A DNA stretch of 64,000 nt from Dendrolimus kikuchii (lineage: Eukaryota; Arthropoda; Insecta; Lepidoptera; Lasiocampidae): NCBI GenBank assembly GCA_019925095.2, contig CM034394.1, forward strand, positions 25,408,272 through 25,472,271, read 5' to 3'. Positions 30,789 through 41,277 of the stretch are shown one piece after another. Position 1 is the stretch's first letter, and each line of letters begins with the position of its first letter. A program made the translations under genes and the position numbers. The notes beneath the pieces were generated by a model. The model had not been told where the DNA came from. It did no database searches and saw only the letters and a list, made by a program, of their open reading frames with translations.

Positions 30789-30958
30789 TGATGTGAAGGT
30801 GATGTCAGGAGCCTTAAGAACAGACGAGCGTGCATGACAAGAGTTATGAATGTCAAAGAAGCAAGTGAGGTGTGTAAGAATAAGCCTGAATGGCGCTCTG
30901 TTGTTCGTGCCTACCCCGCAAGGGAACTGGCGTGAAGTTATGTACATATGTATGTATG
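30789..30958 (+). mobile_element. RTE-A 3' end, copy 9
   Basis: It starts in 'EGDVRSLKNRRACM' and ends ARELA plus a short tail. The exact 13-bp TSD aagtggtctgatg lies at 30776-30788 and 30959-30971. Six bases (tgatgt) at the 5' junction are not from the element or the target and echo the adjacent target (gatgtgatg). Confidence 0.92.
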
Positions 30959-31109
30959 AAGTGGTCTGATGAAATATACAAAAATATCGGCCAAGTGCGT
31001 ATCGTTTCAAACACAATGAAGGGCTTCGCAGAGAGTCTTGATCCATAGTTTTCTTAACTGTACAAGAAACATTTGAATGAAAAAGTTTATATTATATCTT
31101 GTCTTCTTA

Positions 31110-32014
31110 TCTATATATTATATAAAAGAAAGTCGTGTTAGTTACATACATACATACATACATACATAACTTCACGCCAGTTCCCTTGCGGGGTAGGCAC
31201 GAACAACAGAGTGCCATTTAGGCTTATTCTTATACACCTCACACGCCTTCCGCCTTCTTACACGCCTCTTTGACATTCATAACTCTTGTCATGCAAGCTC
31301 GTCTGTTCTTAAGGCTCCTGACATCACCTTCTGCTAGTACATGATCAATTTGATCATGGAAGGTGTGTCGTGGCCTTCCACGACTTCTGTATCCATCCAC
31401 TTTTGTATATCTGTTTAGTCATTCTTTCATCATGCATTCTTTCCACATGCCCGAACCACCGGAGCATTCCTTTCCTTACCTTCACCCCGACACTCTCTTT
31501 CAGACCAACTCTCTTTCTTACTTCGGTATTACGAACGCGGTCCGCGAGCGTCACTCCGCAGATTTTGCGCAGTGCTCGCATCTCGACCGCGTTTACTCTA
31601 CTTCTATTAATTTAATAGTGTTAGTTACACTATTTATAACTCATGAACGGCTATACCGATTTGGCTGAAAATTGGTGGGGCGGTAGCTAAGAATCAAGAA
31701 ACGGACATAGGATACTTTTTATCCCGTTGAAACCGGTAGATCCGGAACCGGTAGATCACCTGGACCGATTTTGGTGATTTTGTTTTAGTGTGTTTGAGTG
31801 GGTTCCCGGATGGTTTAGATTCACAACTAGAACCGGTAGGTGGCGCTGAGATCGGGCTCTAGAATCCTCCTAATCACCTGGAGCGATTTTGGTGTTTTTT
31901 CTGAGTGAGTCCCCGGATGGCTTAAATCCACAACTGGAACCGGTAGGTGGCGCTGGGATCAGATCCTAGATTTTTATTTTTTCAGAGCAGAACAACGTCT
32001 GCCGGGGCCGCTAG
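31110..32014 (+). mobile_element. Helitron-like element interrupted by RTE-A
   Basis: TC start (TCTATATATTATATAAAAGA), 'agtcgtgttagttacac' across the insert, then two successive segments with 'accggtaggtggcgctg(a/g)ga' and the end 'cgtctgccggggccgCTAG' before T. Without RTE-A it is about 420 bp. The internal duplication (31770-31860 and 31870-31960) is a family feature also seen at 38200. Confidence 0.82.
31146..31617 (-). mobile_element. RTE-A 3' end, copy 10 inside a Helitron
   Basis: A reverse copy up to 'ESRVNAVEMRALRK'. There is a small tandem duplication near 'cacgccttccgccttcttac'. The exact 11-bp TSD gtgttagttac lies at 31135-31145 and 31618-31628. About 14 bases (ctattaatttaata) of unknown origin lie at the 5' junction. 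Confidence 0.92.
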
Positions 32015-32015
32015 T

Positions 32016-32195
32016 ATACAATAAAAATCAATTGCTTTTCGTTGGCCTGGGTTAAACTCAAAAATGACTTGACCGATTTTAATGAAATTTTGTGTAGGTC
32101 CCATGGTTTAGATTCACATTTGGACTTGGTGGGTGTCGTTGCAATCTGGTTCAATTTTCTTTTCAAGGCAGGACGTCGTCTACCGGGCTTACTAG
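32016..32195 (+). mobile_element. Helitron-like element adjoining the previous one
   Basis: It begins at 'atacaataaaaatcaattgc', one base after the preceding CTAG-T, and ends 'tctaccgggcttaCTAG'. Same orientation and end-to-end arrangement. Confidence 0.7.
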
Positions 32196-32312
32196 TTTTA
32201 AATATTTCTCAATGGACTCAACGATAGCGATTGTACAAGAGTTTCGTTATTTCCAAAATAATTATGTACCAAACGTCTATACTATTCAATATTATAAGAA
32301 TTATATTGTTAA

Positions 32313-32930
32313 CTAGTATTGTCCGCGACACTTCGTTCGCGTTGTTAGAACGACGACGTATTTATTAGTGAATTACAAAGACGGCACTAGGAAACACGAC
32401 CACAACGAAATCTTTTTAGCTGTTTGTCTATACTACGCTATATCATTATCGGGATAAAAATTATACTAAATTTTGACTCGGGGATATATAGTAGTAGCTC
32501 TGTGTGGAGTTTCATTTAAATCTGTTTAGTATTTTCCTTGTGATACTCCAACAAACAGACAGACAGTCCGTGATCCGTGTAGGAACGGAGAAAGGATACA
32601 ATTTCCTGCGGCCGGGCGGCCTGTCGTAAGAGGCGACAAAACAACCCAAAGCCGGTGTTAGGGTTTTTGCTCGACTGGATGGCGACTACCCCTAGTCTAG
32701 AGTACGCCGCCATAACAACTTTGAGTTGTGTTTCGGCATTAGTGACCAGGTTCCAGTCTCCCTTAAGAGAGCAGCAGCGCATTTGTAGCACCTTTGGTGT
32801 TGTAAATGTCCATAGGCGATGTTAACCGGTTTCCATCAAGTGGGCCATCTGCCTGTCTGCTGAACTCGTGCAATAAAAATAAAAAATAGACAGACAAAAA
32901 AATTTAAAAATTGCATTTTACGAATCTGCT
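32313..32930 (-). mobile_element. Helitron-like element interrupted by RetB
   Basis: In reverse the 3' end is '...acttcgttcgcgt' type text ending CTAG at 32313-32316. The interior 'gggataaaaattatactaaa' continues to 'caaacagacagacag' at 32570, and resumes after RetB with 'tagacagacaaaaaaattta'. The 5' TC end is not clear. Confidence 0.6.
32575..32884 (+). mobile_element. RetB, near full length, inside a Helitron
   Basis: The head reads tccgtgtaggaacggagaaa; all internal landmarks are present; the tail is caataaaaataaaaaa. A repeated 'agacagaca' lies on both sides and may be the TSD, though the target itself is repetitive. Confidence 0.83.
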
Positions 32931-33009
32931 GGTCTAAGTTAGCTAGCTCCCTATTATTTTTTTAAAATTCATTGTACAAAGTCAGCTCCTTTGCAGATTT
33001 ATTGTATTA

Positions 33010-33660
33010 CTAGAGCTTACCCCGCCGTTATGCCGCAGATCAACCTCTAGTGCGTGTCTCTTGTTCACTTCATTTTATATCGCAAACTATACCATCCCCC
33101 GTCTATCTGTAAACTACATAAATGCCAAAACTTGATAAAAATGACAAAACATGATAGATAACATGGACCAAGTGGACCCAGTGGACCCATTGAACCCAGT
33201 CGACCCATTGGACCCAGTGGACCAAGTGGACCCAGTGGACCCAATGGATCCAATGGGCCCAGTGGACCAAGCGTAAATGAAGTGGACAAAATCATAAAAC
33301 CTATCCTAGTTTCCGGGATAACCTTTACATAAATCTATCCTAAAATCTATTCCAGTATCCGGGATGCAAGTATCCCTTGGCCACCCTCGGTATGCAAGTT
33401 ACATATGTACCGAGTTTCAACCAAATCGGTCTAGTAGTCTTTCCATAAAAGAATAACAAACAGAGAGACAGATATATTTTTATCCCGGAAACTATCCTAT
33501 TTTTAGGGATAAAAAGTATCCTATGTTCATCCTCGGTATCGAAAATATATATGTACTGAGTTTCAGCCAAATCGGTTCAATAGTTTTTCAGTGAAAACGG
33601 AACAGTCAGAAAGACAGACAGACAGTGTTACTTTCGCATTTATAATATTAATAGGGATAG
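33010..33660 (-). mobile_element. Helitron-like element with minisatellite
   Basis: In reverse it starts near 33660 with TCTATCCCTATTAATATTAT and 'aatgcgaaagtaacactgtc'. It has two tandem copies of a segment of about 125 bp ('gagtttca(a/g)ccaaatcggt', 33410 and 33552), and probably ends at CTAG 33010-33013. The 9-bp repeat array at 33164-33278 lies inside. Confidence 0.55.
33164..33278. repeat. 9-bp minisatellite (TGGACCCAG)n
   Basis: About 12 units of tggacccag with point variants (ccattgaac, ccaatggat). On the reverse strand it reads as a Gly-Pro-Leu repeat, but it is too short and isolated to be a protein. Confidence 0.85.
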
Positions 33661-34138
33661 ATAGAAATTATTTCGATACTGATTATTAAAAAGCAATATA
33701 AATATACGCTGTATCGAGGAAACAGTATAAACCTATAAAAAGAATGATAAAAAAATACGTTGCAATAAAACAAAAAATAGGGCTGTGAAAATTACAACGC
33801 GCCGAATTATTTCCCCCCTGCCGAATAGGGGAGGTTTGGCCAAAAGGATAAACACGTTAAAGGGTACCGCGTGGCCCGCTATCCACAAAGAAAACACTTA
33901 TGATTGTACCCCCTTTGGGTAGGGGAGGCCGGGGATAGAAGTCAATCGAAATTTCAAACACTCCACGCCTCTTTTCTAATAAAGACGTTTCTTTGTTTTC
34001 TATAGAGCTTTGCAAATGTATGTTTTATGTTTGTATATTGTAAGTATTTTATTATCATTGTTCGCATTATAATGTAACTGGTACTTAGTTAATACAACGT
34101 AAGGTTAACCATAAATACTGTCGCTTAAATTTGTAGTT
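33661..34138. other. Unassigned DNA
   Basis: A GC-richer segment at 33795-33960 was not matched to anything. Confidence 0.4.
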
Positions 34139-34141
34139 TTA

Positions 34142-34973
34142 GCGCTTATCTACACGACACAGCCGCCACCGCGCCGCCGCTGCTCTTTCAACAACGACAA
34201 CATTTCTGTCATGAATTTATAGATAATCAGAATAGGGTAGACAACAAATCAATTGAGAAACTTTTTACCATCTAACAAAATGCAGACCCATAATCGCTGT
34301 TAATTTTTCTGAGTGTGGACAGTTCCTTGTCACCCAATAAATAGCAGACTAGCTAATTTTCTGGTATAATTTAATATTTAAATACTTATATATTAACTAC
34401 CGTATTTTTAATTAATTTCCATCGACATCGCTGAACAACGGTCCTTACGAATAAGTTACGAAACTTCCGCGTGCAACCAACGGACGGTATTCCGCGTTCT
34501 AAATTCAATATTTAAATTGTTTACCGACAATATTCACAGTTTTCGGCGTGATTCCAAATTCGAACGCTTAACCACTAACTGCAGCAACTATTCGACGAAT
34601 GCTTTCGGCCAGATTTAATTAAGCACCGAACGGTACCGATTCCTAGTAATATACTATTATTTCAATAGTTTGATAGTTCTAGTGCACTTTGTTTAGTCGC
34701 AATGGACTGTTACAATGACGCTTTGCTGGTTGCATATTGTTAAAGATTTTAGACTAAAGTAAATATCATCTACGATCTGCTTCGTATTTGAAAGTTGGAA
34801 TGTTTATCTGTTAATGCTTTTGTCTTCATAATTTTGGACCTGAATATTTAGCGCTCGTTTAGATGGCATCGCCGCCATGCCACCGTTGTGCTAGCACCGC
34901 GCTGCCACTCTGCAAATTTACGATAGTTTACGGTACAGCAGCGGCGCGGTGGCGGTGTTGTACACACGTACAC
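34142..34973. mobile_element. TTA-flanked GC-rich MITE, copy 3
   Basis: The left arm starts GCGCTTATCTACACGACA and runs into gccgccaccgcgccgccgct. The right arm in reverse is GTGTACGTGTGTACAACA and then ccgccaccgcgccgctgctg. TTA lies at 34139-34141 and 34974-34976. The interior is AT-rich and has an extra GC block at 34865-34912 (ccgccatgccaccgttgtgc). Confidence 0.62.
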
Positions 34974-34976
34974 TTA

Positions 34977-35216
34977 GACGTCTCAAGAAGTAAATGCAAT
35001 TGTAAAATAATACATTTTTGATTAAGAACTTTATGAGTTGGTAACAAATAACTATATACCGAGCCTTATTTGATTTATTTGTCTCTTGAAAAAAACAACC
35101 TGAGCCAGCTTATACATACATCTTTGACTGACGTCAATCAGACGATTCCCTAAACAGAAGAAAATTTTCCATACATACATACAACTATAACTTTAAAACA
35201 ATCAAAATCCTAAATA
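34977..35216. other. Unassigned AT-rich DNA
   Basis: Nothing was recognised. Confidence 0.3.
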
Positions 35217-35898
35217 TCTATACATATAAATAAACTGTAGAATTTCTGTACAATGAAAAAAAATATGCTAAAAACCGAGTTAGGGGGATGTAAAAAGTAA
35301 AATAGAACTAATTTAGATTTTTTTCAAATTTTTTGTTTCTCTGTTTGTACGGGCTAATCTCCGAAACGACTGAACCGATTTAAATGAAATTTTGTATGGT
35401 GGTAGCTTATATCCCTGGTCGACATATAGGATATAATATTTTCTTAGTTTTCGCGACTTGTATACATAATAAAACTACGTTTTAACGGTTTTAAGCGCGG
35501 TAATTTATTTTATTTTTGTTATTCCGACATTTCGGCCTCTTTTCAGTGACTGAGAGTGTGACTGAGAAGTGGCCGAAACGCCGGAATAACAAAAGTCAAA
35601 TAAATTACCGCGCTTAAAACCGTTAAAACGTAGTTAAACATATAGGATACTTTATCCCAAAAAATTAAAGAGTTCCCGTGGGATAGTTAAAAAAACTTTA
35701 ATTAATTAAACAGCTTATTATACAACTTATGCACCTAATTAAGTATTGATATTGCCAGCATCGTCATACAATAAAACAATAATAGGCTATATATCATCAC
35801 GCTAAGACCAATAGCAGCGGAACACCAATGAAGAATGTTTCAAAATCGGGGTTTTTTTTTAACTATTCCACGCGGACGAAGTCGCTGGCAGAAGCTAG
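35217..35898 (+). mobile_element. Helitron-like element carrying a foldback
   Basis: TC start (TCTATACATATAAATAAACT), 'acgggctaatctccgaaacg', 'agaccaatagcagcggaaca' and the end 'gaagtcgctggcagaagCTAG'. It shares an interior with the reverse copy at 61272-61788 (ttaaacagcttattatacaa). The PLE-K element (35434-35637) is inserted in it. Confidence 0.8.
35434..35637. mobile_element. PLE-K short foldback, copy 2
   Basis: It has the same one-sided start (tattttcttagttttcgcga) as the 22617 element, then arms of about 75 bp: aaaactacgttttaacggtt... and ...aaccgttaaaacgtagtt. The centre is 'cagtgactgagagtgtgact'. The exact 12-bp TSD acatataggata lies at 35422-35433 and 35638-35649. The hammerhead-like core is degraded (GAAACGCC). 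Confidence 0.82.
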
Positions 35899-35955
35899 TT
35901 ATTTAATAAAACTATATAGAAAAATATCATTTTTCAATTTCCCGCCAAAAACGAT

Positions 35956-36472
35956 ATACATACATACATACATAACTTCACGCCAGTTCCCTTGCGGGGT
36001 AGGCACGAACAACAGAGTGCCATTTAGGCTTATTCTTACACACCTCACTTGCCTCTTTGACATTCATAACTCTTGTCATGCAAGCTCTTCTGTTCTTAAG
36101 GCTCCTGACATCACCTTCTGCTAGTACACGATCAATTTGATCATGGAAGGTGTGTCGTGGCCTTCCACGACTTCTGCATCCATCCACTTTTGCAATGTAT
36201 ATCTGTTTAGTCATTCTTTCATCATGCATTCTTTCCACATGCCCGAACCACCGGAGCATTCCTTTCCTTACCTTCACCCCGACACTCTCTTTCAGACCAA
36301 CTCTCTTTCTTACTTCGATATTACGAACGCGGTCCGCGAGCGTCACTCCGCAGATTTTGCGCAGTGCTCGCATCTCGACCGCGTTTACTCTACTTTCATG
36401 CTCTCTCTTCGATACCCAACTCTCGCATCCATACGTGAGCGTAGGTACCAGCACCGCGTTGTGTATGGCGAG
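35956..36472 (-). mobile_element. RTE-A 3' end, copy 11 (best ORF)
   Basis: In reverse it encodes an uninterrupted C-terminal segment: LAIHNAVLVPTLTYGCESWV, HESRVNAVEMRALRKICGVT, RKGMLRWFGHVERMHDERMT, DGCRSRGRPRHTFHDQIDRV and VRAYPARELA. 'TYG.E.W' is the conserved RT end motif of RTE proteins. It is truncated inside the thumb. The frame begins in flanking DNA. TSD not found. Confidence 0.9.
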
Positions 36473-36492
36473 TGCGGTAAAAGTGCAAACAT

Positions 36493-37093
36493 GAGGGATT
36501 ATAACATAAAAATGGCGATACGCATGAGAGACAAGACGGTGGTCCAACGCCTAATGGAGGGCCAATAATCCCCCTCCTAAACCATCCATCATCATCAACA
36601 CCAACTGAAAATTTTTCATGTCACAACAATTAAACAATAAATTATGACACCACACAAAGTCACAAACACATAACTAACAATAAAACTTATACACATACTC
36701 AAACCAACGCGCACTACCATCGCATTGCATTACACGCACACTTCACAAACAAACCAAGACACACAAAGAGCCTAAAAATTAATAACCCAGGCACAGAAAA
36801 GAAAAAACCAACACACATGGCACTAGATAGGACTATATATAAGTATAGATATAAGGCCAACACTGCACATGCACTTCCTCACAACACCAGCATGTAACAG
36901 ATACACTCTACATTAGTATAAGTTTAGTATTAAAAATAGGATAAATTAATATAATAAGTTAATCTTAAGGTACACCATAACATATAAATCACTAAATTAA
37001 TGTCACACGGTAACAAAAATAAACAATAAGCGTGTATAGACTCTAAACTTAGACGGAACTCGAGTCCGTAGATATGTTAATAATAATAAAAAA
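36493..37093 (+). mobile_element. Non-LTR retrotransposon O, 3' UTR with poly-A
   Basis: It begins within a frame ending MRDKTVVQRLMEGQ stop (36568), followed by an AC-rich 3' UTR of about 500 bp and (TAA)n plus A-run. The TSD aaaagtgcaaacat lies at 36479-36492 and 37094-37107, with its As shared with the tail. Part of the UTR (cacttcctcacaacaccagc) recurs in reverse at 40905-41074. The clade is not determined. Confidence 0.8.
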
Positions 37094-37107
37094 AAAAGTG
37101 CAAACAT

Positions 37108-37511
37108 TTGCCGAAAATGATTTTAAAAGACGATCGTCTAAATCGAATGTAAACACCCCTTACTATTATGGAACGACTTGGAAAAAAAAATATCAGCACT
37201 ACACCTAAGAGCCCGCTCGAACCATGCAAAGAAAACACTGTCCATTGGCGTGTTAACGTTGAAAAAATATTTACAGTATTAACATACTACGTAAATGGAT
37301 GCGGTGTAAAAGTTTACGACCGTTTCAAGGAGCGTTCCGATTTTACAGTTTAATTTTTAGATGTTGTAAAAATGTGCTGGTAATTTTTTTCGTATTCATT
37401 ATTATTTTGTACGTGTTTTCGCTTTATTGAACGCGTTGTTAAATATAACGAGCTATATTTACTGGAGCATGTATAACGATGGTAACATTTTAGTCCAAGT
37501 TTAAAATATCG
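37108..37511. other. Unassigned AT-rich DNA
   Basis: No feature was recognised. Confidence 0.35.
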
Positions 37512-37692
37512 TATGTTTTAAAGAAAGAAAGAAAGCGTTTATTTGCAAAATGCGACACAAACAATTAATTATAAAATAGAAGAGACAAAATATGTTTATA
37601 GAAGCCGCTATTCGACAAACGAGGTTGGCACTCAGTATATTGCTGTGTCGGAAGATACCCCGCCACAGCACTGATTTTCAGTGCCCACCTCC
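37512..37692 (-). mobile_element. Retroposon E 3' end, copy 1
   Basis: (AAAG)n at the left, then 'cgtttatttgcaaaatgcga', 'gaagccgctattcgacaaac' and 'ctgtgtcggaagataccccg'. It is the reverse complement of 44090-44250. Confidence 0.72.
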
Positions 37693-37854
37693 TATTCTAA
37701 ATATATTAACTTAAGACCCGTATAAATATATCATTATTTAGTCGTACCAAAAAATAAATCTAAAAATACGTAAAAGCATTATATAAAAGCATAATAATAA
37801 TAAGAAAGAGAAACTAAATACATAGTACAGTGATCAAGTATGCACAGTGTTTTA

Positions 37855-38374
37855 TCTAATATATAAAATTCTCGTGTCACAGTTTTCGTTGCCATACTCC
37901 TCCTATATGGATTTTATGAAATTTTTTGTGATAATCCGGTATCTATGAGAATCGGCCAACATCTATTTTTCATCCGCCTAAATGTTAGGGGTAGTCCACC
38001 CCTAAATATTTTTTTTTATTTTTTAGAAAGAATTTCTATTTTTGTATGATACAACATACAAAAATACATACAACCCTAAATTTTCACCCCTCTGATCAAC
38101 CCCTATTTTTTATTTGTTAATTACAAACAAAATCTTTTGGCAAGATTTTTAATCTTATTTTGTCATGACCTAGAATAAAAAGACATTACTCTTTTAGATT
38201 CACAATTAGAACCGGTAGGTGGCGAAAGATCGGGTTCTGGAATCCTCCTAATCACCTGGACGATTTTGTTTTTGTGTGTTTGAGTGGGTACGGGAGTTTA
38301 ATTCAATTAGAAGTAGGTGCTCTGGGATGTAGAATTATTTTCTAAGGCAGGACAACGTCTGCCGGGGCCGCTAG
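37855..38374 (+). mobile_element. Helitron-like element, complete ends
   Basis: TC start (TCTAATATATAAAATTCTCG), interior 'gagaatcggccaacatctat', 'ttagaaccggtaggtggcg' and the end 'cgtctgccggggccgCTAG' before T. It is the largest uninterrupted member, about 520 bp. Confidence 0.83.
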
Positions 38375-39002
38375 TTATATATACATATCTATCAATTTAT
38401 ATTAATATTATTATTATAATCTAAGGCTATAGCTGTATAAAATATGATGTATCTATATGGTAATTATAGTACTGTAAATATATAACAAATATACAGTAAT
38501 ATAAAGACTTAAGTTATCGGGGAAAAAATCCTAAAGGTTTTTTTGGCGTCGATCAAAAATCCATTTTTGGCTGAGATTGGACGGGAGGCTATACGGTTGG
38601 TTCTAAGCGTAATTAGGTGCCACTTTGCTTGGACATTAAATGATCATGTAACATTGGCCAAAAATAATATGGTTTTGAACAATGTTTGAAGTGAAACATC
38701 TTTAGAAATTCGATGAGAGTACAGGGTAGGTATAAAATGACTAAAATATAGAGAACAATACAAATGGCGTCCCAAAGGAAACTTTGTTTCCCGCATTAGG
38801 TCTCCTTAGAGCTTGTGTGACGGGCCACAGTAAGATTCGCTTCGTTCATATAATTTTTATCATTGATGCTAAGTACATTAATGCAATGTCTTTGTGTAGT
38901 GAAAATTTATATGTATTAATATTTTCTATTGTTAAATTAAGAATTGCAATTTAATATTCAAAGATGTTAGTAATAACAATATGCTTTTGTGTATGGATGT
39001 GT
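38375..39002. other. Unassigned AT-rich DNA
   Basis: No feature was recognised; 'gtttgaagtgaaacatcttt' near 38684 may be a repeat U remnant. Confidence 0.4.
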
Positions 39003-39068
39003 TTGTGTGTGTGTGGGGGGGGGTGTATTTATTTATATTCGAATATACATGAGTGTGTGTGTGTGCGC
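39003..39068. repeat. GT/G microsatellite
   Basis: (GT)n, a run of nine G, then further (GT)n and GC steps. Confidence 0.8.
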
Positions 39069-39425
39069 GCAAATGACGGTCAGTAAAAGGTGACTAGCTA
39101 ATAAATCGTAAAAGTCCTTTAGCATCTTTAAATGGTTTTTTTTAAGTTTATGGCTTGGCAACTAGGCCTTTAAGCCAGGCGCAGTTGTATTGTAGGCTAC
39201 AATCCACACCATTTAACGGAGTTCTTGTGAAAATTCGAAAGGCCACATTTGACTTTATAGTTCACATTTCTCACAAAAACACATAATTACTACTTAAAAA
39301 CGATCAATATCCTACAACTATTGTTCATTTTAAAGTAATTTTACACATTTTTAGAAAATAAAACTGCGCAGCACAACGTCCCCTTTTGGTTCCCGCCAAA
39401 AACTCTCTTCAAATGGTAGAGAGTG
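39069..39425. other. Unassigned DNA
   Basis: Nothing was recognised. Confidence 0.35.
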
Positions 39426-39428
39426 TAA

Positions 39429-39874
39429 AGCCTAGTTTACACAGTGCGAGCTAGCGTACGAGTCAGCTTGTCGAGTAGCTGCACTGCAGTAACTCGCACT
39501 GTTTGGACGTCACTTACGAGTAACTGGCACGTGCGAGTTGAACAGTAGCTCGCATCCGAATTACTTTAAGATTTTCTGTTTTCATTCGCATGCTCGCCCG
39601 CCAGCATCTCGTACATGACAGCAGCTCGGCCGTCGCTCGCATCGTTTAGACGCGTTCGGCAGTAGCTCGCCAGTGCGAGCGGGACAGTCGTCGTGAGCGG
39701 AACCCGTGTTTTGTGCTGCGCCTGCGTACAGTACTGCAGTACTGCGTACAGACTGGACAGCAGCTACTAGTGTCGTGTAGACAGCAAAGGCGAGCCGAGC
39801 TAATGGCGTACGAGTAGACAAGCCGAGTAGCTGTCTACTGTCTGGTCAGCAGCTCGCATCGTCTAAACTAGCCT
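39429..39874. mobile_element. TAA-flanked GC-rich MITE, copy 4
   Basis: The left end AGCCTAGTTTACACAGTGCG and the right end in reverse AGGCTAGTTTAGACGATGCG are inverted repeats over 24 bp (about 20 identical). TAA lies at 39426-39428 and 39875-39877. The interior is full of 'agtagct', 'gtgcgagc' and 'gtacgag' permutations. The reverse ORF of 79 codons is a by-product. Confidence 0.72.
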
Positions 39875-39877
39875 TAA

Positions 39878-40282
39878 GAAATCAGTTAAGCCTGTTCTCA
39901 ATTGATAGTGTAGCAGACTGTAGCTTACAAGGCAATAGATGGCGCTGTGCAATAATTGATGTCACAAACTTTTCCCGAAACATACAAAGAATATATACAA
40001 ATTTTCAACTATAACAGATATGCCTAGGCCTGCGAGGAACAACAATAGCCTCGCTGGAAGATCTTCCTTTGAGAGTGAGAAGCATTCCATCGGGGCGTCT
40101 CCTACAAAAGTGTGTCATGGCAACCAAAACTAATTTTCTGCTTATACTATTATACAATTTTGGACATAGAAATTTTACGGATTTGCCACCAAAGCCGATG
40201 AAACGAAAAAGTGACACTAGACTAAGAGTGGGTCATTAAGTTTTGACTAACTTTAAGATTTTAAATATTAATTTTAACTTTG
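39878..40282. other. Unassigned DNA with small repeat U piece
   Basis: 'gatgaaacgaaaaagtgaca' at 40196-40215 matches repeat U. A reverse frame at 40005-40217 reads RRRPDGMLLTLKGRSSSEAI; it resembles the REL-D 'RPDGM' block but nothing follows it, so it is not assigned. Confidence 0.35.
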
Positions 40283-40526
40283 CCAGGTGGTAGGGCATTT
40301 GCCCGACTGGATGGCTACCACCCCTGGTCTAAAGTATGTCGCCGTAACAACCTTGAGTTGTGTTCCGGCATTAATGACCAGGTTTCAGTTTCCCTTAAGA
40401 GGGCAACAGCGCATTTGTAGCAACTTTGCTGTTGCAAATGTCCATAGGCGATGGTAACCGCTTTCCATCAAGTGGGCTGTCTGCCTGTCTGCTGATGTCC
40501 TGCAATAAATAATAAAAATAAAAAAG
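40283..40526 (+). mobile_element. RetB, 5'-truncated
   Basis: It starts 'tttgccaggtggtagggc', at the same base as the copy at 18617, and ends in an AATAAATAATAAAA-type tail. Confidence 0.84.
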
Positions 40527-40904
40527 ATTGAATCTTGACACGTAACATAAATCAATATCTTTCTTTATGTCACAACGTAACATTAGACTGTTTATGGCTT
40601 ATTTAGTGCTAGTTAATTCAAGTTTTCTTTTATTATAGTCCAAGGACTAAGTTTGGAGGTCGGATACAAATTTATTTCTTGGCACAGCTCTTAAGTATGA
40701 CAGCCGATGACACACGCCTGACTATAAAACTATGTTATTTCAGGGCTTGACATAGTTTAATGACAAAGTTTTGGTAATTTGTTTAGTGACTTTTGATTGG
40801 AGGTCTATCTCGATTTTTTTAACTACTCGAAGGACTCTCGTTTGTACCCTTTTTACAACGTCATTTCGAAAAAGTTTTTAGAATTAATACACGCTTAAAT
40901 GTTA
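40527..40904. other. Unassigned AT-rich DNA
   Basis: Nothing was recognised. Confidence 0.35.
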
Positions 40905-41074
40905 TTTTTATTATTGTATGTATGTTTGTGTTGAGGTGTATGTATCTTACGAATAACTTATTATATTAATTTATTCTAGTTTTAATACTAAACTTATACT
41001 AATGTAGAGTGTATCTGTTGCATGCTGGTGTTGTGAGGAAGTGCATGTGCAGTGTGTGCCTTATGGTCTGTCTG
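40905..41074 (-). mobile_element. Non-LTR O 3' UTR fragment, reverse
   Basis: 'ctaaacttatactaatgtag', 'agtgtatctgttgcatgctg' and 'gtgttgtgaggaagtgcatg' are the reverse complement of 36860-36960. Confidence 0.72.
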
Positions 41075-41096
41075 GATTGATTTCCTTCACTTAAAT

Positions 41097-41277
41097 ACTC
41101 TGAGAACGAGAGAATTTGAAAGCGAAGCTGAAATTAGAAAATTGGAAAATTCCGTTGGAATTATCACACATACATCTAATAATAGAGTTTCAATTGGATC
41201 ATATTTGAAGTGAAACTGCTTTAGAATCGTTGTGATTTGAAAATAGATGAAACGAAAAAGCGACACTAAAAAAAACA
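41097..41277 (+). repeat. Dispersed repeat U, longest copy
   Basis: It includes 'ttggaaaattccgttggaat', 'atcatatttgaagtgaaact' and 'gatgaaacgaaaaagcgaca'. Part of it recurs at 13995 (reverse), 40196 and 41612. Class unknown. Confidence 0.6.

Noticed and set aside
33164..33278. Regular short repeats considered as a CRISPR array
   Set aside because: Contiguous 9-bp units without unique spacers in an animal genome.
33065..33295. Collagen-like Gly-Pro-Leu repeat protein on the minus strand
   Set aside because: Translation of a 9-bp minisatellite inside a Helitron-like element; no signal peptide, no flanking domains and no period typical of collagen.
40005..40217. Reverse frame with RRRPDGMLLTL resembling the REL-D 'RPDGM' block
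   Set aside because: Similarity is limited to five or six residues; the WDATCVDT motif that should follow is absent.
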